Shown piece after piece: positions 34,936-44,042 of a stretch of DNA of 64,000 bases. Position 1 is the stretch's first letter, and every line of letters begins with the position of its first letter. The DNA is from an uncultured Bacteroidota bacterium (GTDB lineage: Bacteria > Bacteroidota > Bacteroidia > Flavobacteriales_F > PHOS-HE28): the NCBI GenBank assembly GCA_902826215.1, contig CADEDY010000014.1, positions 1 to 64,000 on the forward strand, in the 5' to 3' direction. The notes beneath the pieces were generated by a model. The model worked only from the letters and a program-made list of their open reading frames with translations, had not been told where the DNA came from and ran no database searches. The position numbers were made by a program, and so were the translations under genes.

Positions 34936-37119
34936 ATGTCAACATCCCTTCGTCTCACCATTTCGTGCCTGCTCGTGCTATGGGGCATTGCTTCCCAAGC
35001 TCAAGGCGGTAAGGCATTTTTGAAAGAGGGCGATGCTTTCCGGAAGGATGGACTCCTGGAGAAGGCCTTGGAGAAGTATGACCTAGCGATTTCGGTTGAC
35101 CCTAAGTTCATCAAGGCCTACCAAGCCAGGGCAGAAGTGAACGACCTCCTTGGAAGGAAGGCAGCCGTGGCGCAGGACCGGCGGCACATTTCAGAACTCG
35201 ATCCATCTGAGCCGCTTTTCGCGACAGAAGCCGCCAAGGCCTACTTGGAGATCGACAGCCCGGCGGTGGCCCGCGCCCTGTGCGACAAAGCATTGCTCGT
35301 AGATAAGAAGAACTTGGAAGCCTTTCTTACCCGGACGCGTGCCTGTTTGACCCTACATGATCTGGATTGCGCGTCCAGTTCTTCCGATGAAGCCGTCGAC
35401 CTGAAGGGTACCACCGATACCTATTACTTGCACGGCTTGGTGAGAACTGCTTTACGCGACTACAAGACCGCTGAGGTGGACCTTGACCGGGTACTGGAAT
35501 GGAATCACTTGTATGAGCCGGCCTACGTCGCTCAAGCGGAAGTTCAGCTTGCCTTGTACGAACAATACTCCGGCTCTACCATGCAGATGCGCACGTTGGA
35601 GAAGGCCATTGACAAGTGCAGCACCGCGCTGCAATTGAATCCGCAAAGCACCGATGCTTTGTTCTGGCGCAGCAAGGCCTATGCATGCCAGAAGGAGTAT
35701 GCCAAGGCCATCGATGACATCAGTCGTTGCCTGGCCTTGGGTCGAACGGACAATGCCGTGTATCATCAGCGAGCGTTGTACTACAGTGGGTTCGGGCAGT
35801 ACCAGAACGCCGTGAACGACCTGAACAAGATCCTGCTCGAGGACCCCAAGATGGTGGAGAACCTGCTCCTGCGCTCCCAGTGCCATGAATCGAACTTGGA
35901 CATGGAGGCAGCATTGAAGGACCTTGAGGCAGCGCAGAAGGCGATGGAAGGGGACCCTGCCTTCGGGCTTGAGGATCGCAAGCGGATCGAAGCCTCGCGC
36001 GCTCGGATCGCTCAGCAGGTCTTCGAGATGAATCGAGAAAGCAGTCCACCACGTTTGACCGTGATCGAGCCCTACAGCAAGGACAGCGTAGCTCAGGTTT
36101 CCGCGTCTTTGTCGCACCTGAAGGTTTCCGGACACATTCTGGACAAGAGCCTGATCAAGGCGATCACCGTGAACGGCTCCAATGCCGAATACGAGAAGGA
36201 AGAGAAGGACCCGCAGTTCTTCACCTCAATTCCTTGGGGGCCAGTGGACAAGGAGATCGTCGTCCAAGCGGTGGACATCTACGACAACTTCACTTCAGTG
36301 GTGCTTCGGGTAGAACGCACCGAGGGTATTCCACCTGTCGTGAGGCTTACCTCGCCCGTTCCGGAGCCTGGTGAAGTCATTACGGTCAGCGCTGGAAAGG
36401 AGAGCGTGTTCATAGAGGGCAACGTGTCGGACGGATCGCTTATCCGACTCATCGCGGTGAATGGCATCAACGCCAGCTACGCGCCGGATCAATTGAACCC
36501 GGACTTCAGCATCAAGGTCGATATCAAGGACAAGGACCGATTCGTCGTTCGAGCAGAGGATCAGTTCGGGAACGGCACGGATAAGATCTATACGCTGGTG
36601 CGGAAGGCAGAACCCGTGGCCGTTGTGAAGCCGCCTGTCGAGACCAATATGACCAAGCCGATCACGACCACAGAACCGGTTGCAACCACGCGCAGCGGCA
36701 GCACGTGGGTGGTGCACATCGAGAATACGAACTACCGGAACTTCCCCGCGATCCAATCGTCCGCATCCGATGCCACCAAGATGCAGAAGGCCTTCGCTAA
36801 CTATTCGATCGCCAAGACGATCTCCAAGAAGAACCTCACGAAGGAACAACTGGAGCGTTTCTTCAACATCGAGCTGCGCGATCTGGTCCGGACCAACAAG
36901 GTGGGCACGATCCTCGTGTGGTATTCCGGCCATGGAAAATCCGCCGGTGGCAAGGCCTACTGGGTTCCCGTGGATGCCCGCAAGGAGGATATCTACAGCT
37001 ACTTCAACTACGGCTCCTTGAAAGCCCAGATGCAGAACTACAGCGAGAGCGTGGACAAGACCGTGGTGGTCTCTGACGCGGCCGGTAGCGATGCTTCGTT
37101 CTACGAACTCACCCGATAG
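34936..37119 (+). CDS. TPR protein with caspase-like domain lacking the catalytic cysteine
   Basis: 727 aa. Signal peptide (ending SQAQ), about nine TPRs (25-345), two or three Ig/bacterial-surface-type beta domains (about 365-560) and a C-terminal caspase-like (C14) p20 domain (about 595-727). The first catalytic residue is present, H666 in VWYSGHGKSAGG, but the usual D-x-C of the second motif reads SDAAGSD: the cysteine position (residue 716, codon GCC at 37081-37083) is alanine. The protein ends 11 residues later, so the p10-like part is missing. It is probably a non-proteolytic scaffold in the periplasm. The cyclase gene starts 5 bp downstream, suggesting co-expression. Confidence 0.85.
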   Translation: MSTSLRLTISCLLVLWGIASQAQGGKAFLKEGDAFRKDGLLEKALEKYDLAISVDPKFIKAYQARAEVNDLLGRKAAVAQDRRHISELDPSEPLFATEAAKAYLEIDSPAVARALCDKALLVDKKNLEAFLTRTRACLTLHDLDCASSSSDEAVDLKGTTDTYYLHGLVRTALRDYKTAEVDLDRVLEWNHLYEPAYVAQAEVQLALYEQYSGSTMQMRTLEKAIDKCSTALQLNPQSTDALFWRSKAYACQKEYAKAIDDISRCLALGRTDNAVYHQRALYYSGFGQYQNAVNDLNKILLEDPKMVENLLLRSQCHESNLDMEAALKDLEAAQKAMEGDPAFGLEDRKRIEASRARIAQQVFEMNRESSPPRLTVIEPYSKDSVAQVSASLSHLKVSGHILDKSLIKAITVNGSNAEYEKEEKDPQFFTSIPWGPVDKEIVVQAVDIYDNFTSVVLRVERTEGIPPVVRLTSPVPEPGEVITVSAGKESVFIEGNVSDGSLIRLIAVNGINASYAPDQLNPDFSIKVDIKDKDRFVVRAEDQFGNGTDKIYTLVRKAEPVAVVKPPVETNMTKPITTTEPVATTRSGSTWVVHIENTNYRNFPAIQSSASDATKMQKAFANYSIAKTISKKNLTKEQLERFFNIELRDLVRTNKVGTILVWYSGHGKSAGGKAYWVPVDARKEDIYSYFNYGSLKAQMQNYSESVDKTVVVSDAAGSDASFYELTR

Positions 37120-37124
37120 TCCTT

Positions 37125-40100
37125 ATGCCTTGGATACACTATAAGAACGCGGCTCGGAAATGCGTGGTCGTGAGCCTCGCCTTGTTCCTTGGTCTTGCGG
37201 CGCATGCCCAACGATACTTCTTTGAGAACGTTTCTGTGCAACAAGGCCTTGCTGCTTCCAAGGTATACGCTGTTGTACAGGATGGATTCGGGCTTGTTTG
37301 GGTCGGAACAGAAGCTGGCTTGGTACAGTATGATGGAAACACCGTGCGGAACTTCGGTACAGCCGACGGAGTCGCTCGCAACGGCGCTCGTTCCTTGCTC
37401 GTGGACAAGGATGGACACCTGTGGGCAGGACACTTGGACGGGGGCTTGACCTATTACGACGGGAGCGCCTTCCATTCACTGACCGTTGCCGATGGAATGA
37501 CCAGTGCGATCACAGGGATCGCGCAAATGGCGGATGGTTCGATCTGGCTGGCCACGGCAGGCCATGGGGCGTTCCACTTCGATGGTGCCCCAGGGGATGG
37601 AAATCGTATCGAAGCCAAACAGTTCACAAAGGACGCGGATCTTCAACCCGTGCTTTTGAATGCAGTGCGCTTGACGGACGATCGCATTTGTTTCATCGAG
37701 GATCAAGGTGCGATCCGTGTTCTGGATCCATCGACAAAACACTTCATCGATCTCGATCTTCCCGGGTGGCACGGCCTGTTCGAATCATCGTCCTTGTTCC
37801 AAGACAGCAAGGGCAGTATGTGGATCGGTACTCGTGGTGGCGGTGCGTTCAGATTCGAGCAAGGGGCCTCGAAGCCTGTTCAATATTCACCTGCGAATGG
37901 ATTGCCGAGCGGAACGGTCATGTGTTTCGGTGAGGATAGCGAAGGCCAAGTATGGGTAGGTACTTTCGATGGTGGGCTTGCATTGATCCAGAAGAACGGT
38001 ATCCGCACCTTCAACAAGAACAACGGGTTGCATGCGAGTTTCATTCGCTGCATCGAACGGGATCGTGAAGGCAATTTGCTCATCGGCACCAACGACAACG
38101 GTGTGGACATTTTCAAGGGCGATCGATTCGTGAGCTTCGGCGAACAAGATGGTCTTTCCGATCCGCAGGTATGGGCGGTTATGGAGGATGATGCAGGCAA
38201 CACGTGGTTCGGTACGAACAGCGGGATCATGATCCTGAACGAAGGGCGAAATGGCTCACGGATACGAACGGTCCGGACCCAAGATGCTCAGAACGGTACG
38301 GGCCTTTCGTCCAATGCGATCCGATCGTTCGAAGAGGATGACAAGGGCTATGTCTGGATCGGAACAGATAAAGGGCTACACCGCTATGACCCGCGCACCG
38401 AAAGAGTTACACCGGAGGTAGAGGTGACCGGCTTACTGGCATTCAATTCTGTGACTGCTTTGGAAGTGGGGCAGCCCGGCGAACTTTGGGTGGGGGGACA
38501 GAATGGGTTGATCCGTTTCGTGCCGGGTTCTGGTTCGGTCCCGATCCGATACACCGAAGCCGATGGATTGGCAAGTGATAATATCGTCGCCATTTTCCGT
38601 GACTCCCACGGTACGATCTGGGTAGGTAGTACCGTAAAGGGCATCACGCGTATCGACAATGGCCAGGCAAAGCCGGTGGATCTTGGGCGTGCATTTACCG
38701 CGACGGCATTCGTCGAGGATCAGGAGGGCCGCATCTGGGTGGGAACCGAAGGACAAGGGCTGATCGTTCTCAAGGATAACAAGCAAGTGCAACTTTTCAC
38801 AACCACCGAAGGGTTGTTGGACAACCGGATCAAGGCACTGGGGATGGACGAGCATGGCCACGTTTGGATCGGTACCAACAAGGGCTTGAACAAGTGGCGG
38901 CCGAAGAAAGGTGGCTTCATCGCTTTTACCGAACGTGCTGGGTTCACGGGTATAGAAGTGAAGCCCAACGCAGTATGGACCACCAAAGCGGGTGATCTCT
39001 GGTTCGGAACGGCGAACGGTGCAACGCGTGTAGGCAGTGAGAAAGGGGCGGAGAAGGCCATTGCACCACTCGTCGCCATTCGCGGTTGGAAGGTGAACTT
39101 GGAGGACCGCACTACGAAGGAAGTACGCTTGGATCATAGCGAACGGAGCATCCGCATCGCTTATGGTAGTGTTTCATTGAGCGATCCTGCAGCCGTACGG
39201 TATCTCTACAAGCTGGATGGTCTGGATGAGGATTGGCAACCCATCACCAGTGAAACTGATGCCTATTACCCAGCGCTTCCGCCGGGCAATTACACCTTCC
39301 AAGTGAAGGCCATGGATCGCTCCGGATTGTGGAGTGATCCACCTGCGGAGCTTGACTTCACGATCCTGCCTCCGTGGTATCGTTCATGGTGGTTCTATAC
39401 GGCCTTGGCCGTTGCACTGGGTATCATCCTCTTCAGCTACATCAAGGTTCGCGAACGCCAGTTGAAACTTCGGAACCAAGTGCTGGAACGAAAGGTGGAG
39501 GAGCGCACCGCCGAGGTCGTCGCGCAGAGTAAGGAGATCGAGGGCCAGAAGGGGCAGATCGAAGGCCTGCTGTTGAACATCCTGCCGAAGGAGATCAGCG
39601 AGGAACTCAAGGACAAAGGCAAGGCCACCGCGCGTAGACACGAGGCCGTCACCGTGATGTTCACGGATATGAAAGGCTTCACCAAGGTGGCCGAGAAAAT
39701 GACCCCGGAGCAGTTGGTGAATGAATTGGACGAGTGTTTCATCCAATTCGATGGCATCATCGGGAAATACGGCATCGAGAAGATCAAGACCATCGGCGAT
39801 AGCTACATGTGCGCCAGTGGTGTGCCTTCACCGGAGAAGTACCACGCCGTGAAGTCGGTCCTTGCCGCATTGGAGGTGCGGAACTTGATGGATCATTGGC
39901 ATCGGGAGCGCACTGCGAAAGGAGAACAAGCCTGGGCGTTGCGCATCGGGCTGCACAGCGGTCCTGTCGTCGCTGGTGTGGTGGGCAAACGCAAGTTCGC
40001 TTACGACATCTGGGGCGACGCGGTGAACACTGCCAGCCGTATGGAGAGCAGTGGTGAACCAGGCGAAGTCAACGTCAGTGGGGTCACCTTCGAACTCGTG

Positions 40101-40280
40101 AAGGATTGGTTCGTGTGTGAGCACCGTGGTGCGATCGAAGCGAAGAACAAAGGCCGCATCGACATGTACTTCATCCGGCGCATCAAACCGGAGTTCAGTA
40201 AGGACGCTGCAGGAATGGAACCGAACGACGCGCTATTGGCGCGGTTGGGTATCACGCTATTCGCTGAGGAGCTCGCGTAG
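37125..40280 (+). CDS. Propeller sensor fused to class III adenylyl cyclase
   Basis: 1051 aa. Signal peptide (ending LAAHAQ); two seven-bladed two-component-regulator propellers (about 30-640; repeated VWVGTxxGL blades); Y_Y_Y domain (about 670-745); one membrane helix (about 755-777); coiled coil (780-820); class III cyclase domain (about 830-1010). Metal-binding aspartates are in FTDMKGFT and IGDSYMC, the base-selecting pair is Lys in KIKTIG and Asp in YDIWGD, and the transition-state Asn/Arg in VNTASRM, so it should be an active adenylyl cyclase making cAMP. A periplasmic ligand would control it across the inner membrane. Its last 24 bp overlap the convergent Nudix gene. Confidence 0.92.
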   Translation: MPWIHYKNAARKCVVVSLALFLGLAAHAQRYFFENVSVQQGLAASKVYAVVQDGFGLVWVGTEAGLVQYDGNTVRNFGTADGVARNGARSLLVDKDGHLWAGHLDGGLTYYDGSAFHSLTVADGMTSAITGIAQMADGSIWLATAGHGAFHFDGAPGDGNRIEAKQFTKDADLQPVLLNAVRLTDDRICFIEDQGAIRVLDPSTKHFIDLDLPGWHGLFESSSLFQDSKGSMWIGTRGGGAFRFEQGASKPVQYSPANGLPSGTVMCFGEDSEGQVWVGTFDGGLALIQKNGIRTFNKNNGLHASFIRCIERDREGNLLIGTNDNGVDIFKGDRFVSFGEQDGLSDPQVWAVMEDDAGNTWFGTNSGIMILNEGRNGSRIRTVRTQDAQNGTGLSSNAIRSFEEDDKGYVWIGTDKGLHRYDPRTERVTPEVEVTGLLAFNSVTALEVGQPGELWVGGQNGLIRFVPGSGSVPIRYTEADGLASDNIVAIFRDSHGTIWVGSTVKGITRIDNGQAKPVDLGRAFTATAFVEDQEGRIWVGTEGQGLIVLKDNKQVQLFTTTEGLLDNRIKALGMDEHGHVWIGTNKGLNKWRPKKGGFIAFTERAGFTGIEVKPNAVWTTKAGDLWFGTANGATRVGSEKGAEKAIAPLVAIRGWKVNLEDRTTKEVRLDHSERSIRIAYGSVSLSDPAAVRYLYKLDGLDEDWQPITSETDAYYPALPPGNYTFQVKAMDRSGLWSDPPAELDFTILPPWYRSWWFYTALAVALGIILFSYIKVRERQLKLRNQVLERKVEERTAEVVAQSKEIEGQKGQIEGLLLNILPKEISEELKDKGKATARRHEAVTVMFTDMKGFTKVAEKMTPEQLVNELDECFIQFDGIIGKYGIEKIKTIGDSYMCASGVPSPEKYHAVKSVLAALEVRNLMDHWHRERTAKGEQAWALRIGLHSGPVVAGVVGKRKFAYDIWGDAVNTASRMESSGEPGEVNVSGVTFELVKDWFVCEHRGAIEAKNKGRIDMYFIRRIKPEFSKDAAGMEPNDALLARLGITLFAEELA

Positions 40281-40886
40281 TTCCGCGATCATCAAGGCGG
40301 TCGCACCCCACACGGTTTCGCCGTCCACATCGAAGTAGGGGATCTCCACACTTCCACCCATCACTTGGATGTATTGCTGCTTGCGCTTCAGGATATCCGC
40401 GCGCAACAATGTCGAGAGCGGGACTTCGATCAAGCGCGCTACTTCAGTTGGATCAGGGATCCACGGACCGATCCGCTCTGCGTAGCCGACGAACGGTGTA
40501 ACGAGCATTCGGCTGGGTGGAATATACACAGGGCTTAATGCCCCGAGCACATCCACTTTGCTGGTCTCAGCTCCTGTTTCTTCTTGGAATTCACGCAAGG
40601 CAGTGTGGAGCAGGGAAGGATCCTCCACTTCGCGCTTTCCACCGGGAAAGGACACCTGCGCACTATGCACGCCATCGTACGTTGGACGTAGCATCAGCAA
40701 GGCATGGAGCACTTCGGCCTTCGGGTAGATCAAGGCCAATACGGCGCTCTCCCGTGGTGGCGGATCCTGTGCTCTCGCGCGTTCAATGTCGAGTCGCTTG
40801 TAGCCTGAGAGTTCGAGGAAACGATCATGACCGGGTAGTGCATGCTTCAATCCCGTGCGAAGCCGCTCTTTGATCGCGGAATTCAT
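40257..40886 (-). CDS. Nudix hydrolase, CoA pyrophosphatase type
   Basis: 209 aa. The Nudix box is complete (GGKREVEDPSLLHTALREFQ followed by EETG), preceded by the SFPGG motif and RPTYDGVHSAQ segment that characterise the CoA-diphosphatase (NudL/YeaB) branch, which hydrolyses CoA to phosphopantetheine and adenosine 3',5'-bisphosphate. It acts in the cytoplasm. Its start overlaps the stop of the TPR lipoprotein gene by 4 bp (ATGA), and its end overlaps the convergent cyclase gene by 24 bp. Confidence 0.88.
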   Translation of the reverse strand: MNSAIKERLRTGLKHALPGHDRFLELSGYKRLDIERARAQDPPPRESAVLALIYPKAEVLHALLMLRPTYDGVHSAQVSFPGGKREVEDPSLLHTALREFQEETGAETSKVDVLGALSPVYIPPSRMLVTPFVGYAERIGPWIPDPTEVARLIEVPLSTLLRADILKRKQQYIQVMGGSVEIPYFDVDGETVWGATALMIAELRELLSE

Positions 40887-41374
40887 GACTTCGCTTCGGT
40901 CAGCTCCTGCAGGAGGGTACGCGCTTCCTCTTTGTAGGTGTGTGCCGGCCCATCAACGATGGCTTGCGCTCCCTTCCGTGCGCGATCCAATTGATCGCTG
41001 CACACCCAGCACACCACCCTATACCATTCGATCTGGTCGTCGTACTGCAGGATATTGCTGCGCTGCAAGTGGTCCAATTGCAATTCGGCTTCGTACGGTT
41101 CGCCCAAAGCCAGGTAGGAGCAAGCGAGGTAGATGTACGGCGTGAGGTCAGCGCGTTGCACTTTCAGGAAAGGGACGAATCCATCCCGTGCTCCAGCATA
41201 ATCGCCTTTCGCATACAAGGCCATGGCATCCAAGTACGTCGCATTCAAATTCGTCCGTGTTCGTTGACTGATCAGGTCCGGATAGGGTTCGAAGGTCCGT
41301 TCACACAAGGTCCGATCTTCCGAACCACCCGTGCATCCAACACCAAGCACCAGGATCAAGCACCACTTCCACAT
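40883..41374 (-). CDS. TPR lipoprotein, 163 aa
   Basis: The signal ends in LVLGVGC with candidate lipidated C14. The mature part is a short helical solenoid of three or so TPR-like units (AMALYAKGDYAGARDGFVPF, YLACSYLALGEPYEAELQLD). Two further cysteines occur in the VVCWVCSDQ segment. It is translationally coupled to the Nudix gene, although one is periplasmic and the other cytoplasmic. A perfect -7 box TACATTTG ends 5 nt upstream of its ATG. Confidence 0.72.
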   Translation of the reverse strand: MWKWCLILVLGVGCTGGSEDRTLCERTFEPYPDLISQRTRTNLNATYLDAMALYAKGDYAGARDGFVPFLKVQRADLTPYIYLACSYLALGEPYEAELQLDHLQRSNILQYDDQIEWYRVVCWVCSDQLDRARKGAQAIVDGPAHTYKEEARTLLQELTEAKS

Positions 41375-41379
41375 GCTTG

Positions 41380-41387
41380 CAAATGTA
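41380..41387 (-). promoter_or_regulatory. -7 box TACATTTG
   Basis: A perfect TAnnTTTG match ending 5 nt before the start of the TPR lipoprotein gene; predicted leaderless mRNA. It lies in the short gap after the signal peptidase gene. Confidence 0.5.
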
Positions 41388-41391
41388 CCGG

Positions 41392-42327
41392 CTACAAGGG
41401 TGTCCAGTCCCTACCGCTCCGCACGCCATCCACGCCTTTGCCCCAAAGCAACAAGCCCGCTCGGCCCGTGACGTGGTCCTGTGGTACGAAACCCCAATAC
41501 CGCGAATCCGCGCTGTGGTGGCGGCTATCACCAAGTACGAAGTAGTAGTCGTCCTCGACCACGTAGTTCGTCAAAGGCTCGCCATCGATCGTCAGTGCAT
41601 TCTTGTCCACGCCCAACGTATGGCCTTCGTACATGCTGATCAACCGGTCATAGAGCGGAATGTTGTCCACGTTGATCCGGAGGGTATCGCCCTTGGCAGG
41701 TACTCGGACCGGTCCGAAATCGTCACCATTCCATGGATATCTTGGACTGTACGGGAAAATGTGCCGAAGCGGTGCAGTGGCCAACCTCATCGGATCGGCA
41801 TGGAGCACATAGGGCAGACGTTCGATCTCTTCCGCGAGTTCTGGATTCAATGGCAACTCTACGGTTGAACGGCCTGCTTGCCTGAAATAGGAGGGAAGGC
41901 ACAATCGGTTCAAGAGGCTATCGGCCATTCCCGGAGATCGTAGCTGCACCACATAGGCGTGCGTGGCTTGCGTTGGATCCGGAACGGATCTTCCGTTCAC
42001 GAAGAGCTCGCCGTGCTTCAATTCAACTCGATCACCTGGCCCACCTGCGATGCGTTTCACGAGCAATGGCCGCTGCATCATGGGCAAAGCGTCCTTCAAT
42101 GGATCGCGGAAGACGACCAGATCGCCCCGTGAAAGTCCGGTCCAAACCGGCCAACGTTCCACAAGAACCAGGTCGCCAGGACGCAGCGTTGCGAACATGC
42201 TGGTGCTTTCCACGATCACCCAGCGCACCACGAACACATGCAACACCGCCAACAGTATCAGGGCAAGCACGAAGGCTTTGAGCCATTCGTTCAAGGCTCT
42301 CCAACGTGCTTCGAGGACGGTGAACAT
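41392..42327 (-). CDS. lepB: Signal peptidase I (second copy)
   Basis: 311 aa, one N-terminal membrane helix (about 16-36) and a periplasmic S26 domain. The catalytic serine is S43 (ESTSMFATLRPGD) and the general-base lysine K91 (LLVKRIAGGPGD); the later box GDSRHHSADSRYWGFV is complete. It cleaves Sec-type signal peptides. Tandem with a larger signal peptidase gene (42 bp upstream on the same strand), probably from a duplication; the substrate split between them is unknown. Confidence 0.93.
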   Translation of the reverse strand: MFTVLEARWRALNEWLKAFVLALILLAVLHVFVVRWVIVESTSMFATLRPGDLVLVERWPVWTGLSRGDLVVFRDPLKDALPMMQRPLLVKRIAGGPGDRVELKHGELFVNGRSVPDPTQATHAYVVQLRSPGMADSLLNRLCLPSYFRQAGRSTVELPLNPELAEEIERLPYVLHADPMRLATAPLRHIFPYSPRYPWNGDDFGPVRVPAKGDTLRINVDNIPLYDRLISMYEGHTLGVDKNALTIDGEPLTNYVVEDDYYFVLGDSRHHSADSRYWGFVPQDHVTGRAGLLLWGKGVDGVRSGRDWTPL

Positions 42328-42369
42328 CGGTTCTGGATCGCGTCAATGCAAGCGCATTGAACGATGCGA

Positions 42370-43914
42370 TCATTTCACCAAGGTGAACAATCGCTTCCAA
42401 CGGATACCGGTGTACGGATCCTTCGTGAACCAGACCAGGACGGCCTTACCGACCACGTGGTCACGAGGCACATAGCCCCAGAAGCGCGCGTCCTGTGAGC
42501 GATGGCGGTTGTCGCCCATCAGCCAATAGTAGTCCTGCTGGAAGGTGTAGCTGTCAGCCGGTGCGCCGTTGATCATGATCACGCCGTCCTTCACCTGCAG
42601 GTCGTTGTGCTCGTACACACGGATCACGCGCTCGTACAAGGGAAGCACGTGCAGGTCGAGCTTCACTGCAGCACCTTTCTTCGGAATGTAGATGGGGCCG
42701 AAGTTGTCCTCGCTCCAATCGTATTCCGGGTTGTTCGGGAAGTAGGGGAGTTTCGCATAATCCACGGAGTACCCGCGCGGATGGACCTGTTTCGTCATGC
42801 TCACCACATTGTCGAAGGTCTTCAGCTTCTCTGCGGCAGGAGTGGTCAAGGGAATGGCAACGCCGCCGTTCTCGCCTTGTCCGATATCATCCGGGCTCAC
42901 ATCGAAGAGTTCCTTCATGCGCTTCTCGTTGAATTTTGAGCGCAGCACGAACTCGTAGGCATACTGTCCTTCGGGCGGTAAGGGCTGCGGTTCGCCGTTC
43001 ACGTATACCAGACCATCCCGCACCTCCAACGAATCGCCGGCAACGGCCACACAGCGCTTGATGTAGTTCTCCTTCTTGTCGAGCGGGCGAACGAGGATGC
43101 CACCTGTCGGCACCTGTCGCACCTGCCCATCCACCATGTTCAACATGCGGAAATTCGGGTCATGGATCTTCGCCCGGCCGTAGTTGCGCACCAATTGGTA
43201 GTAGCTCTGATTCTGGAAATTCGCCACAACGGTATCGCCTTCCGGGAAGTTGAAGACCACCGCATCCCCGCGCTCGGGATCGCCGAAGCCAGGCAAGCGA
43301 CGGTAGGGTTGGCTGAACCAGGTCAGGAACGACGGTGTGCTCGCCGTGAACGGCATGGTGTGGTGCGTGAACGGGAAGGTGATCGGCGTCATCGGCAAGC
43401 GCGGACCGTAGCTCAGTTTGCTCACGAAGAGATAGTCGCCGACCAACAGGCTCTTCTCCATGGAAGGCGTTGGAATGGTGAAGGCCTCGAAGGTGAACGT
43501 GCGGAACACGGTGGCCACGATCACGGCGAAGAGGATGGCGTCTCCCCATTGGCCCAACAAGCCGCGTTTGCGATCGGCCACAGGAACCGGTCCAACGTAT
43601 TCGGCCTTGCTGAAGACGATCTGCGGGATCCGCCACCACGGCAATAGCACCATGAGCAAATGGCTCTTCGTGTCCCGGTCGTTGAGCACGATGGAGATGT
43701 TCACGTTCATGAGGATGAACATCAAGAGGTTCACACCCGGCACGAGGAAAAGGAAGATCCACCACCAGGGCTTGCCACTGATCTTCAGCCAGACCAGGAT
43801 GTTGTAGCCGGGAACGAAGCCCGCCCACGCAGGCTGCCCTGCTTTTTGGAACAGTTTCCACAAGCTGGCGAACAGCACGGCGATGTAAGCGAAGAGAAAG
43901 AGGTAGGGGATCAT
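42370..43914 (-). CDS. lepB: Signal peptidase I with DUF5684-type membrane domain
   Basis: 514 aa. Residues 1-105 form a membrane domain of three helices (PGYNILVWLKISGKPWWW motif, DUF5684-like), followed by the signal peptidase membrane helix (about 122-145) and catalytic domain. The catalytic serine is S151 (TIPTPSMEKSLLVGD), the lysine near 284 (NYIKRCVAVAGDSLEV), and the GDNRHRSQDARFWGYVP box is present. This long form next to dapB is the standard Bacteroidota housekeeping LepB. An internal insert of about 100 residues between Ser and Lys is typical of the group. Confidence 0.93.
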   Translation of the reverse strand: MIPYLFLFAYIAVLFASLWKLFQKAGQPAWAGFVPGYNILVWLKISGKPWWWIFLFLVPGVNLLMFILMNVNISIVLNDRDTKSHLLMVLLPWWRIPQIVFSKAEYVGPVPVADRKRGLLGQWGDAILFAVIVATVFRTFTFEAFTIPTPSMEKSLLVGDYLFVSKLSYGPRLPMTPITFPFTHHTMPFTASTPSFLTWFSQPYRRLPGFGDPERGDAVVFNFPEGDTVVANFQNQSYYQLVRNYGRAKIHDPNFRMLNMVDGQVRQVPTGGILVRPLDKKENYIKRCVAVAGDSLEVRDGLVYVNGEPQPLPPEGQYAYEFVLRSKFNEKRMKELFDVSPDDIGQGENGGVAIPLTTPAAEKLKTFDNVVSMTKQVHPRGYSVDYAKLPYFPNNPEYDWSEDNFGPIYIPKKGAAVKLDLHVLPLYERVIRVYEHNDLQVKDGVIMINGAPADSYTFQQDYYWLMGDNRHRSQDARFWGYVPRDHVVGKAVLVWFTKDPYTGIRWKRLFTLVK

Positions 43915-44042
43915 GGGAGCGGGTCAAGATGTGGAACACCGGTCAGCGAAGGTGCGAACTACAGCGCTAGTGGGGGTATCGAGGATCGTGAAATGCTGTG
44001 AAGGCGGGTACTGGCGGTTGTAGGTTGCGGATGAGCGGCGCC

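Noticed and set aside
43160-43939. 259-codon frame overlapping the large lepB
   Set aside because: The overlapping LepB has complete catalytic motifs; this frame is low-complexity Arg/His-rich shadow sequence.
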